From: Chrysoperla carnea
Lineage: Eukaryota > Arthropoda > Insecta > Neuroptera > Chrysopidae
Reading direction: 5' to 3'
NCBI RefSeq assembly: GCF_905475395.1
Contig: NC_058337.1
Location: 93,366,368-93,430,367 of the forward strand
Length of the DNA stretch: 64,000 nt
The notes under the pieces: generated by a model
What the model was told of the DNA's origin: nothing
The model's database searches: none
The model's input: the letters and a program-made list of their open reading frames with translations, nothing else
Shown: positions 34,941 through 46,160 of the stretch, one piece after another
How positions within the stretch are numbered: position 1 is the first letter of the stretch
Layout of the letters: every line of letters starts with the position of its first letter
Program-made: the position numbers and the translations under genes

Positions 34941-37836
34941 ATGGATCTTAATAAATCCGAAGAAATAAATAAAAATCTAGTTATTGATGCAGATGAAATA
35001 ATAAAATTTTTAGAAAAAGTAAAACAAGCTGAAGAAACAAAGTGTATGTAATTCTTCTAAATTTTTTGTTAACTTTCCAATATTGGAAGTTATTGTAATG
35101 GGTCCGATTTTCGAAATCGAAATTTTCAACAAATCTTTACGTGCCATGGTTAGGACAAGGCTTTAACACCAATTTTGATCCGAAACGAATTTCATAACAT
35201 TCGGTAGAGTCATTTCGATTCGGTAGAGTTATTATTTTTTTAACTATTATGTTGGGAAGTTATTCGTGTGGACCTCAAGGGTCGTACCAGACTCGTCTCA
35301 CGGCTTGTTTATATAGATAATTATATTCTCTTTTAGATGAAAAAAATAAGAAACTTCTTGACATAATTGGAATAAACTTGGAAAACTTTGATGAAAATGT
35401 TACAGAAGAATTAAATAAATTATCGAAACTACAATATCAATTAGGATGTAATGAAAGTTCATACAATAGTTTGATATTACATGCTGTTGATCGTAAAGCT
35501 GATTATTTAAAACAACAGCGACAAGCAAATAAAATAAATAAAGAAATTAAAAAAATATCAAAAGTTACAGAAGATACTTTAAGACAGACGAAAACATTAA
35601 AAAGGTATACTTTTTTTTGATTCCTATTTTCTATTATCAATTCTCATAAGAACTATAAATAGATCTAGTGACTAAAACGTTGACTTGAACGGTAATCTAC
35701 CAACTTTTGGTCACCAAATAGGTATACTGAATTTAATTTATTTATATCTATTTCAAAAATATTGAATAAAACTAACAATGCTTATCAAATACTTCACATA
35801 TACTTATCAAAACTTTGAGTAAAATTACGTAAAAAAAAGATTATCTCGTGAATTTTAGAGAAGAAAGTTTAATGATCTGTTAAACCTCATTAGCCCTCAA
35901 GTAGATCTGCCCGTACATATGCAAAGAGTATTCAAATAAATTTTTATACAATATAACATAAAAAAAGTAATAACTGCGGGTAAATAAAGGTTCTAAATTT
36001 TTCCCTTGGATCTTCATATTTTTTTAATCCAAATGTTGGGCAAAAAGTTATTAAATGAAATTATACATGTTTTATCCAGTCAAATTAGTCCATAAAATAT
36101 AAGTAAGGTTACAAAATTCCCATAGAGCTATAAATAGGGTCTTCCAGAAAAAAAATGACCTATGATTTTTTTACATAAATTGAAAGTAAACAATAAATAA
36201 AGACATTCTGCGAAAGAAACACTTTTTTTTGTTAACTAGATTTTTGTTAAATAACATTTAAAGTTGCGAAATATTCAAATGGACGAAAACGCGCTGTCAT
36301 TGAACGGCCCCGACGTCACGTCACGATGCATGTTGTGAGGCATTGTTGACATTGCTTTTCGTGTGTGATAACTTACGTATTTGCACCAAGTGAGTTTTTT
36401 AAACAACAAAAAGTTTTTTAAATGAAACCAAAAACTTAGAAAAACTGGCAAACGAAATTTTTAAAAACAATAAACCAAAAACAAATGTAACAAACTAAAA
36501 ATAAAACCAATTTTAGAGGTTATGTTTACATTTATGCACTTTTTTAAATAAAAAAAATTGAGAAAAATGAATTTGTTAAGAAATGCCATTTTTATAATAA
36601 TAAATAAATAAATACTTACGTCAAATTTTAGAGGTTATGTTTACATTTATGCACTTTTTTAAATAAAAAAAAATTGAGAAAAATGAATTTGTTAAGAAAT
36701 GCCATTTTTATAATAATAAATAAATAAATAAATACGTCAAAGTGATCTTCACAACAATGCAATCGTGATGTTGCTGAAACATCCAATGGGCATCGAACTT
36801 GTTTTACCCATTTAGCTCGTTTATCTCCTTTGGGCACCGAAATAAACAGCTTTTCTGGGTGCTTTTCGATGTGTTTTTGCATTGGGGTACAAAACAATAC
36901 TTGTACGAACTTTTTCCGCGAAGATTTTGACTATTTTCACCGAGTTCCATGTTAAAGCCGTATGCTCCGAAATGTAAACGTGCATCATGACGTCACAGCA
37001 ACATGGCGGCACATTCTCGGCTTTTCAAACGGTGTTAAACTTTAAATGTTATTTAACAAAAATCTAGTTAACAAAAAAAAGTGTTTCTTTCGCAGAATGT
37101 CTTTATTTATTGTTTACTTTCAATTTATGTAAAAAAATCATAGGTCATTTTTTTTCTGGAAGACCCTATTGGTATGAACGTTCAGAATACTATTATAAAT
37201 GAATTGTGAAAAGTAAAAAATTCAACTCAATAAAATTTTGTGCACAAGGGGGATTGATGGGGACTTTTCACAATTCATTTATCATAGTATTCTGAACATT
37301 CATACCAATTTTTAGCTATTTGGGAATTTTTGTAACAGTCAAAGTGTAATTTAACTGGATAAGTTATTAAAAAAAATAATTGTAAATTACAAATATGCAA
37401 GGTTTAAAAGAAACAATTTTATATTTTTAGAGATTATAAAACTTTACAAGATGATCTAGAATTACTAAAAGTGGATCAAACTGAACAAAAAGAATTAGAA
37501 GAAAAATTGAAACGCTATAAAGCAGTACTAAAAAAGCTTGAAGTAAGTATAATCAAAATAAACTAAGAAATAAACTGACTTTTTTCGTAATAAATGATAA
37601 AAATAATTTAATTTTAGAATGATCTTCATAAATATAACTTACCTGAGCACAATATTCTAAATTATGAGGAGGATATAGAAAATTTAAAAAAATTGCAACG
37701 TAGAAAAATTGAATTGAGTGAAAAATTATCGAAATATATGGGCGCATCACCAGATATTGATGTATTATGCAAACAAGTTGAAGAGATTGAATCGCAATAT
37801 AAAGAATTACAGAAAAAATTTACTAATTTATTCTAA
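34941..37836 (+). CDS. Coiled-coil protein, probable HAUS augmin-like complex subunit 1
   Basis: Exons 34941-35043, 35337-35604, 37431-37542 and 37618-37836 join with GT-AG sites and agreeing phases to 234 codons (233 aa). The protein is almost wholly Lys/Glu/Gln/Leu-rich coiled coil, with no membrane segment. The C-terminal part (KLSKYMGASPDIDVLCKQVE followed by EIESQYKELQKKF) resembles the end of augmin subunit 1 (HAUS1/AUG1), where a Tyr-x-Gly-x-Pro-(D/N) turn precedes the last helix. Augmin recruits gamma-tubulin to spindle microtubules. The family assignment rests on this short signature and overall size (human HAUS1 278 aa), so another coiled-coil protein remains possible. Intron 2 is 1.8 kb and contains nested transposons. 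Confidence 0.7.
35605..36071. other. Left part of HAUS1-like intron 2
   Basis: AT-rich, no coding pattern. A 44-bp block at 35923-35966 (AAAGAGTATTCAAATAAATT onward) recurs with few changes at 40345-40388, which suggests a small dispersed repeat. Confidence 0.5.
36136..37167 (-). mobile_element. DNA transposon remnant with long TIRs carrying a THAP-domain exon
   Basis: The ends AGGGTCTTCCAG and CTGGAAGACCCT bound 1032 bp; the terminal inverted repeats are about 130 nt and nearly identical (left to about 36265, right from about 37038). The minus strand at about 36740-36905 encodes a THAP-like zinc-finger segment: EKHPEKLFISVPKG, KRAKWVKQVR, SRLHCCEDHFD. The amino-terminal Cys pair is degraded or in another frame, so this piece looks inactive. 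A possible 2-bp duplication (AT) flanks it. THAP domains are known in P-element-type transposases, but no catalytic region is present, so the superfamily is inferred only. Confidence 0.7.
36511..36740 (-). repeat. 115-bp tandem duplication within the THAP element
   Basis: 36511-36625 and 36626-36740 are near-identical copies, both containing TTTTAGAGGTTATGTTTACA. On the minus strand the first junction reads TTTGAC|GTATTT and the second TTTGAC|GTAAGT, so each copy ends in a splice-donor-like site just after the THAP segment. Confidence 0.7.
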
Positions 37837-39330
37837 ATGATTTACTAATGCTCTAATTTTATAAAATAGCGGTTATGGTTAATGTTTTAACTAATTTAAC
37901 TAATAGCCGATATGGTTAGTGTTTTAACTAGCTCAAATATCTCCAGCTTGGATTTAATAAGGGTCAATTTTTCATTTGTTTGAACAAAATACAGAGTAAG
38001 TCTCGAAAAATTTCATATTTCAACGGAATGACTTATTTAGAGTTTACGTCCGTACGTACCAACTAAAAAAATGATCAGAACTGGAAGGTAGGATATCTGG
38101 TACATCTACCATTTCCATATTGCAATTGACTGGGCCAAAAATGTGTGTAAAAATACACTTATAGGTAAAGCGGGTCTTCGATTTTGAAACTTAGATTTTA
38201 CCATCTAGCAAAATTGTGTATATGTATAACAGAAAAAAATACGGATCTCTATTTACCTATCTCGGGTAGGATTGTAAAAATTGGGTGAAAGCGGTTTACT
38301 ATTGTTTTTATCACTGACAATATGTACTCTTACTAATTATGTAATATATTTTATACTAGCCGCCACTTCTCGCTTCGATGGAATGTAAACAAGTTACTCC
38401 TTATAACATCAGCTACCTACCAAAGATTTGAAATAATACTCTTCCATTCGTTTTCGATAGAAGGATATACCTGTTAATTAAAAAAAAAACGTTTTTTTTG
38501 TTAAAATATTGACTTAAAGAAAAAAAAAAAAAAAAAAAAAACAACTGTAACAACGACCAAACGAAAAGATAAATATCGTACTTTTGGAGATTCACATAGA
38601 GAGATTTGGAAATTTTAAGAAATGATTTATTGAAATTTGGGGAATAGCCATAAAATGTATCTAGAAATTAATTGTTTATCTCTACGTCTGGTTCACTGAT
38701 ATTATAAACAAACTAAGAAGCGAGTTTAATTTTTATAAATTGAGTTTAATTGTAATTTATTTTTGTAAAATTAATTTTAATGTGAAAATAAATAAATTTT
38801 TCAGCTAAATCTATTATTCTGATGAAAACAATATGTATATTTATTGATTTTTTAAATGCTTAAAAATATTATCCGAAGCCCCCGAAATTATTTGGAAGTG
38901 GACACCTTAAATAAAAAATTTTAATGACCGAAATTAATCAAATATAAGTGAAGTTTACAAAATTAAAAAAAAAACCCCCGATCCCCTGCCCTCCAGATTT
39001 TCTTGAAACGCTAAGAACACTAAACACTAAGAAGCTAAGAACACTATCAAGTTACCTTTCAAAAAGAAATCATTCAAATAACCCATTTGATACCCACGGC
39101 GGTACAGACAGACAGACATAGCAGCCAATCTTATAACACCCATCTTTGTGCGTCGGGGGCTAAAAAAGTTGAATGTTCGTTCATCTTTTTGGTTTAAAAA
39201 TTGGATTTTGTGAAATACAATTTGAGTAAAAATTTTATTTACCAAACATCTATTTCCTAGAATGTCATAAGTAAAATATAAAACACAATTACGGAAAGAA
39301 TAAATATAAATTAGAAAATTAAAAAAATAC

Positions 39331-39403
39331 CGCCCGAGCAGGGACTTGAACCCTGGACCCTTGGATTAAAAGTCCAATGCTCTACCGACTGAGCTACCCG
39401 GGC
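39331..39403 (-). tRNA. tRNA-Lys (anticodon UUU)
   Basis: Third identical 73-nt copy, with the same CTTTTAA anticodon loop and no encoded CCA. A seven-T run follows the 3' end on the minus strand, a good pol III terminator. Confidence 0.97.
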
Positions 39404-39767
39404 TTATTATTCATAAAACACATTCACGATGTGTATTTGCCATGTTATACCACTTATATAATTCTATGATAGAACAGAAATAATCAATTTTCAGGTAAGA
39501 AACAAAATTTAATATCTCATTTAATTTTTAAACTTCAAAATTATTATGATTATTCTTAAAACGAGTGAATATATGCCAACTTAAAAATCATTAAGGTTGA
39601 ACTTTTTCGTGATTTTTAAAAATGGAACTTATTACAATTTATTTTCGTAGAAATATTGTAATGTAAATAAATAACTTGTACACTAAAATCAAGTATTCGT
39701 AAATAACAAAGAATTATTGTATGTTTATTACGTTTGAAATTGCATCTGATTCAAAAAAGACAAACCA

Positions 39768-40046
39768 GATGAACGCTTTAAATTAGAAAGTTGTTCTATT
39801 ATAAATAGGCAAACATTTTTTTGTAAACCGAATATTTTAGATAATAATTGATTGAAAAAAGTAATTGTTCATTCAATTTGAACTAAAATGATCTTTATGC
39901 CGGTATATTTCGCAGAAACATTTATACGAAATAACAATTTCGATACGAAAAAACAATTTTGGGTAAAACTTTTCAGTCCGTTTTTGAACAGAAACTGTTA
40001 CTTTTTTAATCAATAACAACTTTCTAATTTAAAGTGTTAATCCTTC
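39768..40046 (-). mobile_element. MITE family C, copy 2 (both ends)
   Basis: It is bounded by GCTTTAAATTAGAAAGTTGT on the left and the inverse, ACAACTTTCTAATTTAAAGT, on the right. The interior has no open frame. Its reverse complement aligns with 6690-6965, including TTCGTATAAATGTTTCTGCG. Confidence 0.75.
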
Positions 40047-40254
40047 GATTACCAGTTATAGAGTAGAGTGAGCTTGAAAACCTAGGTCAAGTTTAATATC
40101 TGCGTAAGATATTGTGCGCCTACACACCCAACATTTTTCAAGCATATGTAAACTTAAAAAATCAACCCTGTATACAAGGTATATGTATTACATGTACAGT
40201 TAATTAAAATGAATTTTCCATACAATCCCAGTTTTCTGTACATAATTTTTTAAG

Positions 40255-40345
40255 GATTTGTCGCCCCAAATTTTTGCCGCTCCGAGCGGTGACCAGGCTC
40301 GCCTGCCCACCCCGCCTGGATTGGGCACTGGCTCGTGGGTGTGTA
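40255..40345. mobile_element. GC-rich remnant resembling a DNA-transposon end
   Basis: A sharply GC-richer patch with TTTTTGCCGCTCCGAGCGG and CTCGCCTGCCCACCCCGCC in otherwise AT-rich sequence. This style is familiar from terminal regions of hAT-like elements in insects. No matching second end was found, so it is given as a tentative remnant. Confidence 0.35.
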
Positions 40346-40504
40346 AAGAGTATATTCAAATAAATTTACATACAGTATAACATAAAAAGACATTTTTAAT
40401 TAACTTTTATAAAAAATACATATAAAATTTCAAATCAGTTTAATTGAACAGCATTGACACAGATTTTAAATCCAATTAATTATACTTAATTAACACTTCC
40501 TTAA

Positions 40505-40810
40505 TTAATTAGTACCAACACGATTATTTTCAATTAACGGATTAGTTCTCATAACAATTACATGTCCTTGCACATCGTACAATTCACCATTTGAATCTTC
40601 ATATAAAATTATTTTATTACAAGTACAGCATAACATTTTACATAAATTCGCACAAAATTTATATAAATAATAAATAAAAGTTAATGTCACAACAATACCA
40701 CCTAACAATAAACACCCATACACAATTTTTAAGAAATGTGAACCATATTTAGTAAATGCTTCAGCTAAATCAATTAAAAATATAAACAAGAATATTGATT
40801 TTAACATCAT
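40505..40810 (-). CDS. Small single-span membrane protein, uncharacterised
   Basis: I do not recognise this 101-aa product. It has a hydrophobic, signal-like start (MMLKSIFLFIFLIDLAEAFT), a second hydrophobic span at about residues 29-50 (VYGCLLLGGIVVTLTFIYYL) and, just after it, a Cys cluster (CANLCKMLCCTCN) that could be palmitoylated. It ends in a polar tail (YEDSNGELYDVQGHVIVMRT). This arrangement looks like a real type I membrane protein with a cytoplasmic tail rather than a chance frame. It has no intron and no recognised neighbours in the same pathway. Without a homologue the reality of the gene is likely but not certain. Confidence 0.6.
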   Translation of the reverse strand: MMLKSIFLFIFLIDLAEAFTKYGSHFLKIVYGCLLLGGIVVTLTFIYYLYKFCANLCKMLCCTCNKIILYEDSNGELYDVQGHVIVMRTNPLIENNRVGTN

Positions 40811-43800
40811 AATTAATATTGGCTAGAACAATCGTGAATCCTTCTTTTTATCGATTATTTGAATCTGATGAATACATCTTTGTTATCAGTTTATAATAAA
40901 TAAATTGGAATAAAATAAAATAAAATTAGGTACTTGGGTACTCTTAAATGTATTATATTATATTATACATATATATATTAATAAACAAAGCACTTGATTG
41001 TTGATAATTATTCACAATTTACATTATTACTTTAATTAAATGGTCAAGGAGACATTTTGATCATCATATTTTAAAATATTGAAGTATTTACACAGTGATT
41101 CAGCCAAACTTACAACTATTAATATTGAATACCGATTACCAAAATCTTTGGTCTAATGATTTTGATATTTGTGACTATAGCCTCTATAGAGGCTCTAAAT
41201 ATTGTGATGTCGAAAATTCAAATATTTTGAGAAAATATTTTACAGCCCGTAGTGTACAGTTTTTTCTTCGATACCCTTTGACTGGCAGTTAAATCGAAGC
41301 ATAGAAAATAATAATTTTAAGAATGGAAGAGGGAGTGTTTCAATGGTGAGGATTAATTCGATGGGGGAGGAATGTAGGTACATTACAGTAGGTATAATTT
41401 TTTCCACCTTCATTCTTTATTTCCATTAAAAATAATTTTCCTTTAACAATCAGTCATATTGTAACCCTCATAGTAAATTTCCACATTAAAATTTCGATCA
41501 GCTCCCTCGAAAATCTCCGGGGTGAAAATTTTAGTCTACTTTTGTTTGTTTTCGTTAAAAAAATAGCAACTTTCCTTTAATAATCGACCATATTGAACCC
41601 ACCATTTTATATTTTGAAAATAATTTTCCACTTGCCATACGAACTGTATTATATTTCGAAAATTTTTTACTGGAAATTTAAAGCCACTTACGTTACCAAA
41701 AACAATATTATTTAAATTTCTATTTTTCCTAGATCACGTGCTCGTGCAGGCCGTCACCAAATTAGCAACGAGTAACATACAGTATATATATAAATATAAT
41801 TAGCTAGGGGAAGGTGTCTTATGATGATTCGCCAAAGAGAAAATCGTTTATATAACTTTTCTAGATATGTATATTTTCGGAATATTTTTGAGTTCTTTAT
41901 TCAAGAGTTGCAATATTGGCATATCAATTTCTTTTGATTTGTTCAAATTTTTAGAATTGTTCAATATTTCAGAAAAGGGATCGTTTTACCGAGCCTGTAA
42001 GAATAGTAGAATAGTGGGTAAAATGACCTCATTGCGTTTTCTATCAAACAGTTACATAAAATATTAATTGTTCTTTTAAATTGCATCAATGTTTCGGCTG
42101 AAGTGGAAGCCCGATGTCCCCTTATTTGTGATGGGAATTGGATCTTTGGAATTTAAGCATATTATACGCAAAACGCAATTTGATAGAAAGCCTGCATCTC
42201 GAAAATTGAAATTAGGTATAAATTATTCTAAGAAATTTTTCAGTTAATTAAATAATCTAGAAGGGATAAAAAGAAACAAAAATTATGGAAATAAAATCTT
42301 ATGGAGAATGGGTTTCAGCAAAATTGAATGAAAATTTCATTAATTAAACGGTGCGTGTTAAAACGTGTCAATGTTGAAATTTTTTCATTTGTCGCGCAAT
42401 AAAGTAAAATTAACGGAATACTTCTATCCATTGTTTATTCCTAAACTTGCTAAAAATCGAAAATATTTAATATTTTTAACGCAATCCGCCTCCCTTCGCG
42501 CTATTAAAATTACTGTGGATTTTTTATTTTCTCTTTTTACCTCATTTAATGTTTTTTTCTATGATGCGGGGCCAAGGCTCTAGGAAATGTTTGCATGGTA
42601 TCTTCATATATATTTGCGTGCATGTACATTTTTTTGCATATATATTTGCGCACATATTGAACTTGACTTAAGGCTTCTATTCCCGACGCTTTCTGTGACA
42701 TCATCCATTACCCAGTGTGTTAAATAGACAAAACAGTTTCAATTTATTATTTGTAGATTTTTTTGAAGAATAATAAAACACGTACGTTTTCTTAATTAGC
42801 TTTCAATGATAAACTATCAGAGGTGCGTGCGGTGGGTACAAATTTAATTTTTTAAAGCTATACTTACCTACTTATTGAAATACTTTTATACCATGTATAT
42901 ATGAAATATACAGTATATTAAGTTTAGTCCCAAGTTTGTAACGCTTAAAAATATTGATACTACTAACAAATTTTTGATAAAGGTGTTCATAGAATCACCT
43001 AATTAGTCCATTTTCGGTTGTCTGTCCGTCTGTCTGTCAACACGATAACTCAAAAACGAAAAGAGATACGGGGATACAGGACGGATTTTTTTTATTTACG
43101 TTACGTCAAAAAACAAACGATTACGTCATCAACATTGTATTTACATGGTTTTTCAACAATTAACTCAGTCAATTGTTTGTTTTCACTTGTTTTTATTAAA
43201 CTTATATTTTTCTTAAATTATTACCTAATATAATGAAAATTTCGATTATTTTACAAATGAAAACACTAAATATTTTTTTTTTTTGACAATTTTAAAATTC
43301 AAGTGAAGATTTAAAAAAAGGATCAAGATCATTACATAAAACTTCTGTTGTTTTTTTGGCTCTAAAGTATTAAGCAATTGAATACGGAAAAAATTTTAAC
43401 TCAAAAACTAAGTATTTCGGCGAAAAAATCACAATAGTACTTTTTTATTTAAAATTAGTTTATATAAAAAATTTATAAAAGTCAGTTATTATTAGTTAAA
43501 AAAAAGTTTTTCAATATTTTTTATTTCGACAGTTTTACCGACCGCGACATTTAGACGAAGTTTTGTTTTGTAAAATGAGTTTTATGCACGTTTTTTTATT
43601 CATAACAATGAATAAAGAACTCGGCGAATTCTTACTAAAAAAATCGTGCTCAAGAAATTGAAATAGGTCCATATTAAAAAAATGTGATAGGTGCATCTAA
43701 AATAAAAGAATTATGAGAATTATGCCAAAAAACTTATACTTACAAAGATTTTTTATTTACGACAATATTCCGACATTCTTATTGCGAGAAAAATTTTACA

Positions 43801-44046
43801 AAAAAAAATCTTTATTGCGAAGTTGCAATACATAAAAAAGCTTGGTAAATCCAACGATATAACTAATGTTGGCCATTGGCGTTAATACCAATATCCATAA
43901 ATATTTTTATCTCGAGACAATATTTAAAACTCGATTAAAGAAATCATCTTGTACCATGGAAAATATGACTTGTATTAAAATTTAAAAAAAAGCTGTTAAA
44001 TAATAAAATAATAACTGATTCAGATTGTACATTATATATAAAATGC
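40811..44046. other. Intergenic small membrane protein / serpin
   Basis: It includes repeat family A copy at 42888-43200. Open frames in 41095-42583 are short, AT-driven and without recognisable motifs. Nothing else was supported. Confidence 0.6.
42888..43200 (+). repeat. Interspersed repeat family A, copy 1
   Basis: It begins ATACCATGTATATATGAAAT, then has AGTCCCAAGTTTGTAACGCT, TCTGTCCGTCTGTCTGTCAA and GATAACTCAAAAACGAAAAG, and ends AACTCAGTCAATTGTTTGTT. These blocks occur in the same order at 47290-47686 (reverse) and 49272-49767. This copy is shorter because the middle is missing. Confidence 0.75.
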
Positions 44047-44052
44047 TTTATT
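44047..44052 (-). promoter_or_regulatory. Poly(A) signal, serpin
   Basis: AATAAA on the minus strand, about 64 nt after the serpin stop. Confidence 0.55.
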
Positions 44053-44115
44053 ATTATTATAAATTAACATTCAACTTAAATTATCACAAAATTTGTTCAA
44101 TTTTACTTTTATTGT

Positions 44116-45669
44116 TTAGTGGGCAGCATTCACAATTGTACCCCAAAATAGAATTGCTTCAGTCATTTCATGTCGAATAAAGAACATAAATGGTCGATTT
44201 GCTTCAAAATTTTTAATACCACCCGATAATGAAATTGTACTAGCAGTTATGGCAGCCGCTTCTGTTCCTTTTTCGTTTATGGCCAGTGACATTTGTTGAA
44301 CAATATCAGTTAACTTAAATCGAGCATCCAATGAAGCACCACTTAGATCAATTGGATCTTTTTGGGTACCAACAGTAATATCCACACGCGAATCTAAACT
44401 GATTTCTTTTTCGATATCTTTATATGTATCGATTTTTTCATCCAAAATATCATATTTATTTGTTAACGGTTTCGAAGAATATTTACTAAGTAGTTTTGGC
44501 ATTTTTTGAAGTTCATTTTTATATTCTTGATATTTTTTTAGCGGATCCAATAAACTAATTGTACTTGATAAATTAATTTTTGGTAAAATAACACGAACAC
44601 TTCGTAATTGCGTAAGTTTAATTAAATCGATGATGTCTTTGGACCGTAAACTTGTTGTAAAACTTTTTAAGTCGAATTCATATTTCGTACCTTTCTTTGG
44701 TAGTATTAAATACATTGACATTTTCTTATTTTTATATGGTAAAACAATCATCGAGCAATTTAATTCTTTACTTTCGACGTAGGATATATCGAATTGCCCT
44801 CGAAGATATGTTACTTTCACTGATTCATTTTGAGCTGTATGAAAAATACCTTCAGCAGATAGCTCATCACTAAATGGAGTTTCCCAATCTGCTTTGAAAT
44901 ATATTGCATTCGCTAACACAGCCGAGGAAGTTACAGGTAGTGGAGCTGGTAATATTTGATTAATTTTACCTCGTGTGCTTTTTGTTGCCCAATTGTTTAT
45001 GAATTTAAACGATCCAAGTGGGTCTGTGCTAAAATTAACTGGTATTATCGATGTATCGTAAATACTTCGAATACTGTCCTCGAATAATTTATTTAAATGT
45101 AACTCAGGTTGCAAAAATAACGCACTAGCTGTCTCTAAAATATATGTGTTTTCTAAATCACCATGTTGTTGAAGATCTCGAAGGAGCGTTCCAAGTTGTT
45201 GATGAATATTGAGTAAGGGGATGTCTTCCCTTTTTTCACCAATAGCAGTTTTATCAGTAATTGAATTTGCGCCGTCAATTATTAATAATTCAGCTAAATA
45301 GTTTCGTAAATCACCACGAGCTCCTAACATTAGTTCACCAACGGTTACTGCCATACTTAATGGGGATACTAAGAAATTTTTCTTGTTAGCTTCGGTTTTT
45401 TCCAGTAGCAATTGTAAACGAACTCCAATTCCAAATATAGCTTCAAGAGCTTTTGCATATGGACTATTTGGATTAAACAAATGTTCCTGTACATTAAGAG
45501 CAGAATTATTTGATGGATTTACAGAATTCATTTGTTTTTGAAGGCGTCCAAAATCATCTGGACTAATCACTTTTTGTTGATTTGCATTTATAATTATTAA
45601 ATTGTTTATTAAAAAAACTAAAATAAATATTTTCGAAATCATTTTTAATTGTTCACGTATTTTCAACAC
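44116..45669 (-). CDS. Secreted serpin (serine protease inhibitor family)
   Basis: Serpins trap serine or cysteine proteases by inserting a cleaved reactive loop into their central sheet. This single-exon frame encodes 517 aa. A signal peptide is evident, more convincing from the second Met (MISKIFILVFLINNLIIINA). The serpin fold begins near residue 75: NFLVSPLSMAVTVGELMLGA (helix B), ANAIYFKADWETPF (strand 3A), then AINEKGTEAAAITAST (hinge) and ANRPFMFFIRHEMTEAILFW (C-terminal signature). The hinge has small residues at P12-P10, as in inhibitory serpins. Counting from the hinge Gly, and separately from the NRPF motif, both give Ser as P1 in SLS|GG, with Leu at P2. It is longer than the typical 380-400 aa because of an N-terminal extension and a Lys/Asp-rich insert of roughly 60 residues near 380-440. 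A relation to insect Spn28Dc-type serpins is possible. Confidence 0.93.
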   Translation of the reverse strand: MLKIREQLKMISKIFILVFLINNLIIINANQQKVISPDDFGRLQKQMNSVNPSNNSALNVQEHLFNPNSPYAKALEAIFGIGVRLQLLLEKTEANKKNFLVSPLSMAVTVGELMLGARGDLRNYLAELLIIDGANSITDKTAIGEKREDIPLLNIHQQLGTLLRDLQQHGDLENTYILETASALFLQPELHLNKLFEDSIRSIYDTSIIPVNFSTDPLGSFKFINNWATKSTRGKINQILPAPLPVTSSAVLANAIYFKADWETPFSDELSAEGIFHTAQNESVKVTYLRGQFDISYVESKELNCSMIVLPYKNKKMSMYLILPKKGTKYEFDLKSFTTSLRSKDIIDLIKLTQLRSVRVILPKINLSSTISLLDPLKKYQEYKNELQKMPKLLSKYSSKPLTNKYDILDEKIDTYKDIEKEISLDSRVDITVGTQKDPIDLSGASLDARFKLTDIVQQMSLAINEKGTEAAAITASTISLSGGIKNFEANRPFMFFIRHEMTEAILFWGTIVNAAH

Positions 45670-46160
45670 AAAATGGCACTATTTTTGTTAACAAAATTAT
45701 TTTACCGTCGAAATTTAATTCAACATTTTAATAATTTATTATACACTGCACACTTCTGTCTCTTGTCGTTTGTTGTCAAAAGTTGGTCACCTACAAAGAG
45801 ATTACGCTTGACCTTTCAGTGAAGTTACATTCTGATAAAATAAAAAAATAAGCAAAAATAAGTTTTGTGGAGAGGATATAAAAACACATTTAGTTTGTTG
45901 TGTTTGTAAAAATGAATTTACATAACTCGTCACTGGGAAATACGTTTTGAAGTTTCTTAATTTTACAATAAATTGTTTTAAAATAGTGGTTGTACACTCA
46001 ACAAACTTAATACACAATTTACTTCAAAAAAAAAATTAATATATAGGGTGGTAATATAATAAATTGTATTACAATAGTAAAACAATACTGTTATACTTGA
46101 CCCGAGAATTGAAATAAAATTCGATTATTTTGAAAAAAAGTTATGCAATTAAGCAGAGTT

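Larger units (their letters stand above)
36072..37362. mobile_element. Palindromic MITE, split by a THAP element
   Basis: The outer ends are TTATCCAGTCAAATTAG on the left and TTTAACTGGATAA on the right. The left arm (36072-36135, then continuing at 37168-37214) pairs with the right arm (about 37268-37362) through GTTACAAAATTCCCATAGAG / AGCTATTTGGGAATTTTTGT and through GGTATGAACGTTCAGAATAC / GTATTCTGAACATTCATACC. Removing 36136-37167 restores a continuous fold-back of about 260 bp. So the second element inserted into a pre-existing MITE. Confidence 0.75.
37837..40504. other. Intergenic HAUS1-like / small membrane protein
   Basis: It contains tRNA-Lys (39331-39403), MITE family C copy 2 (39768-40046), a GC-rich transposon-end remnant (40255-40345) and a poly-A run near 38520-38540. 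No gene was recognised. Confidence 0.65.
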
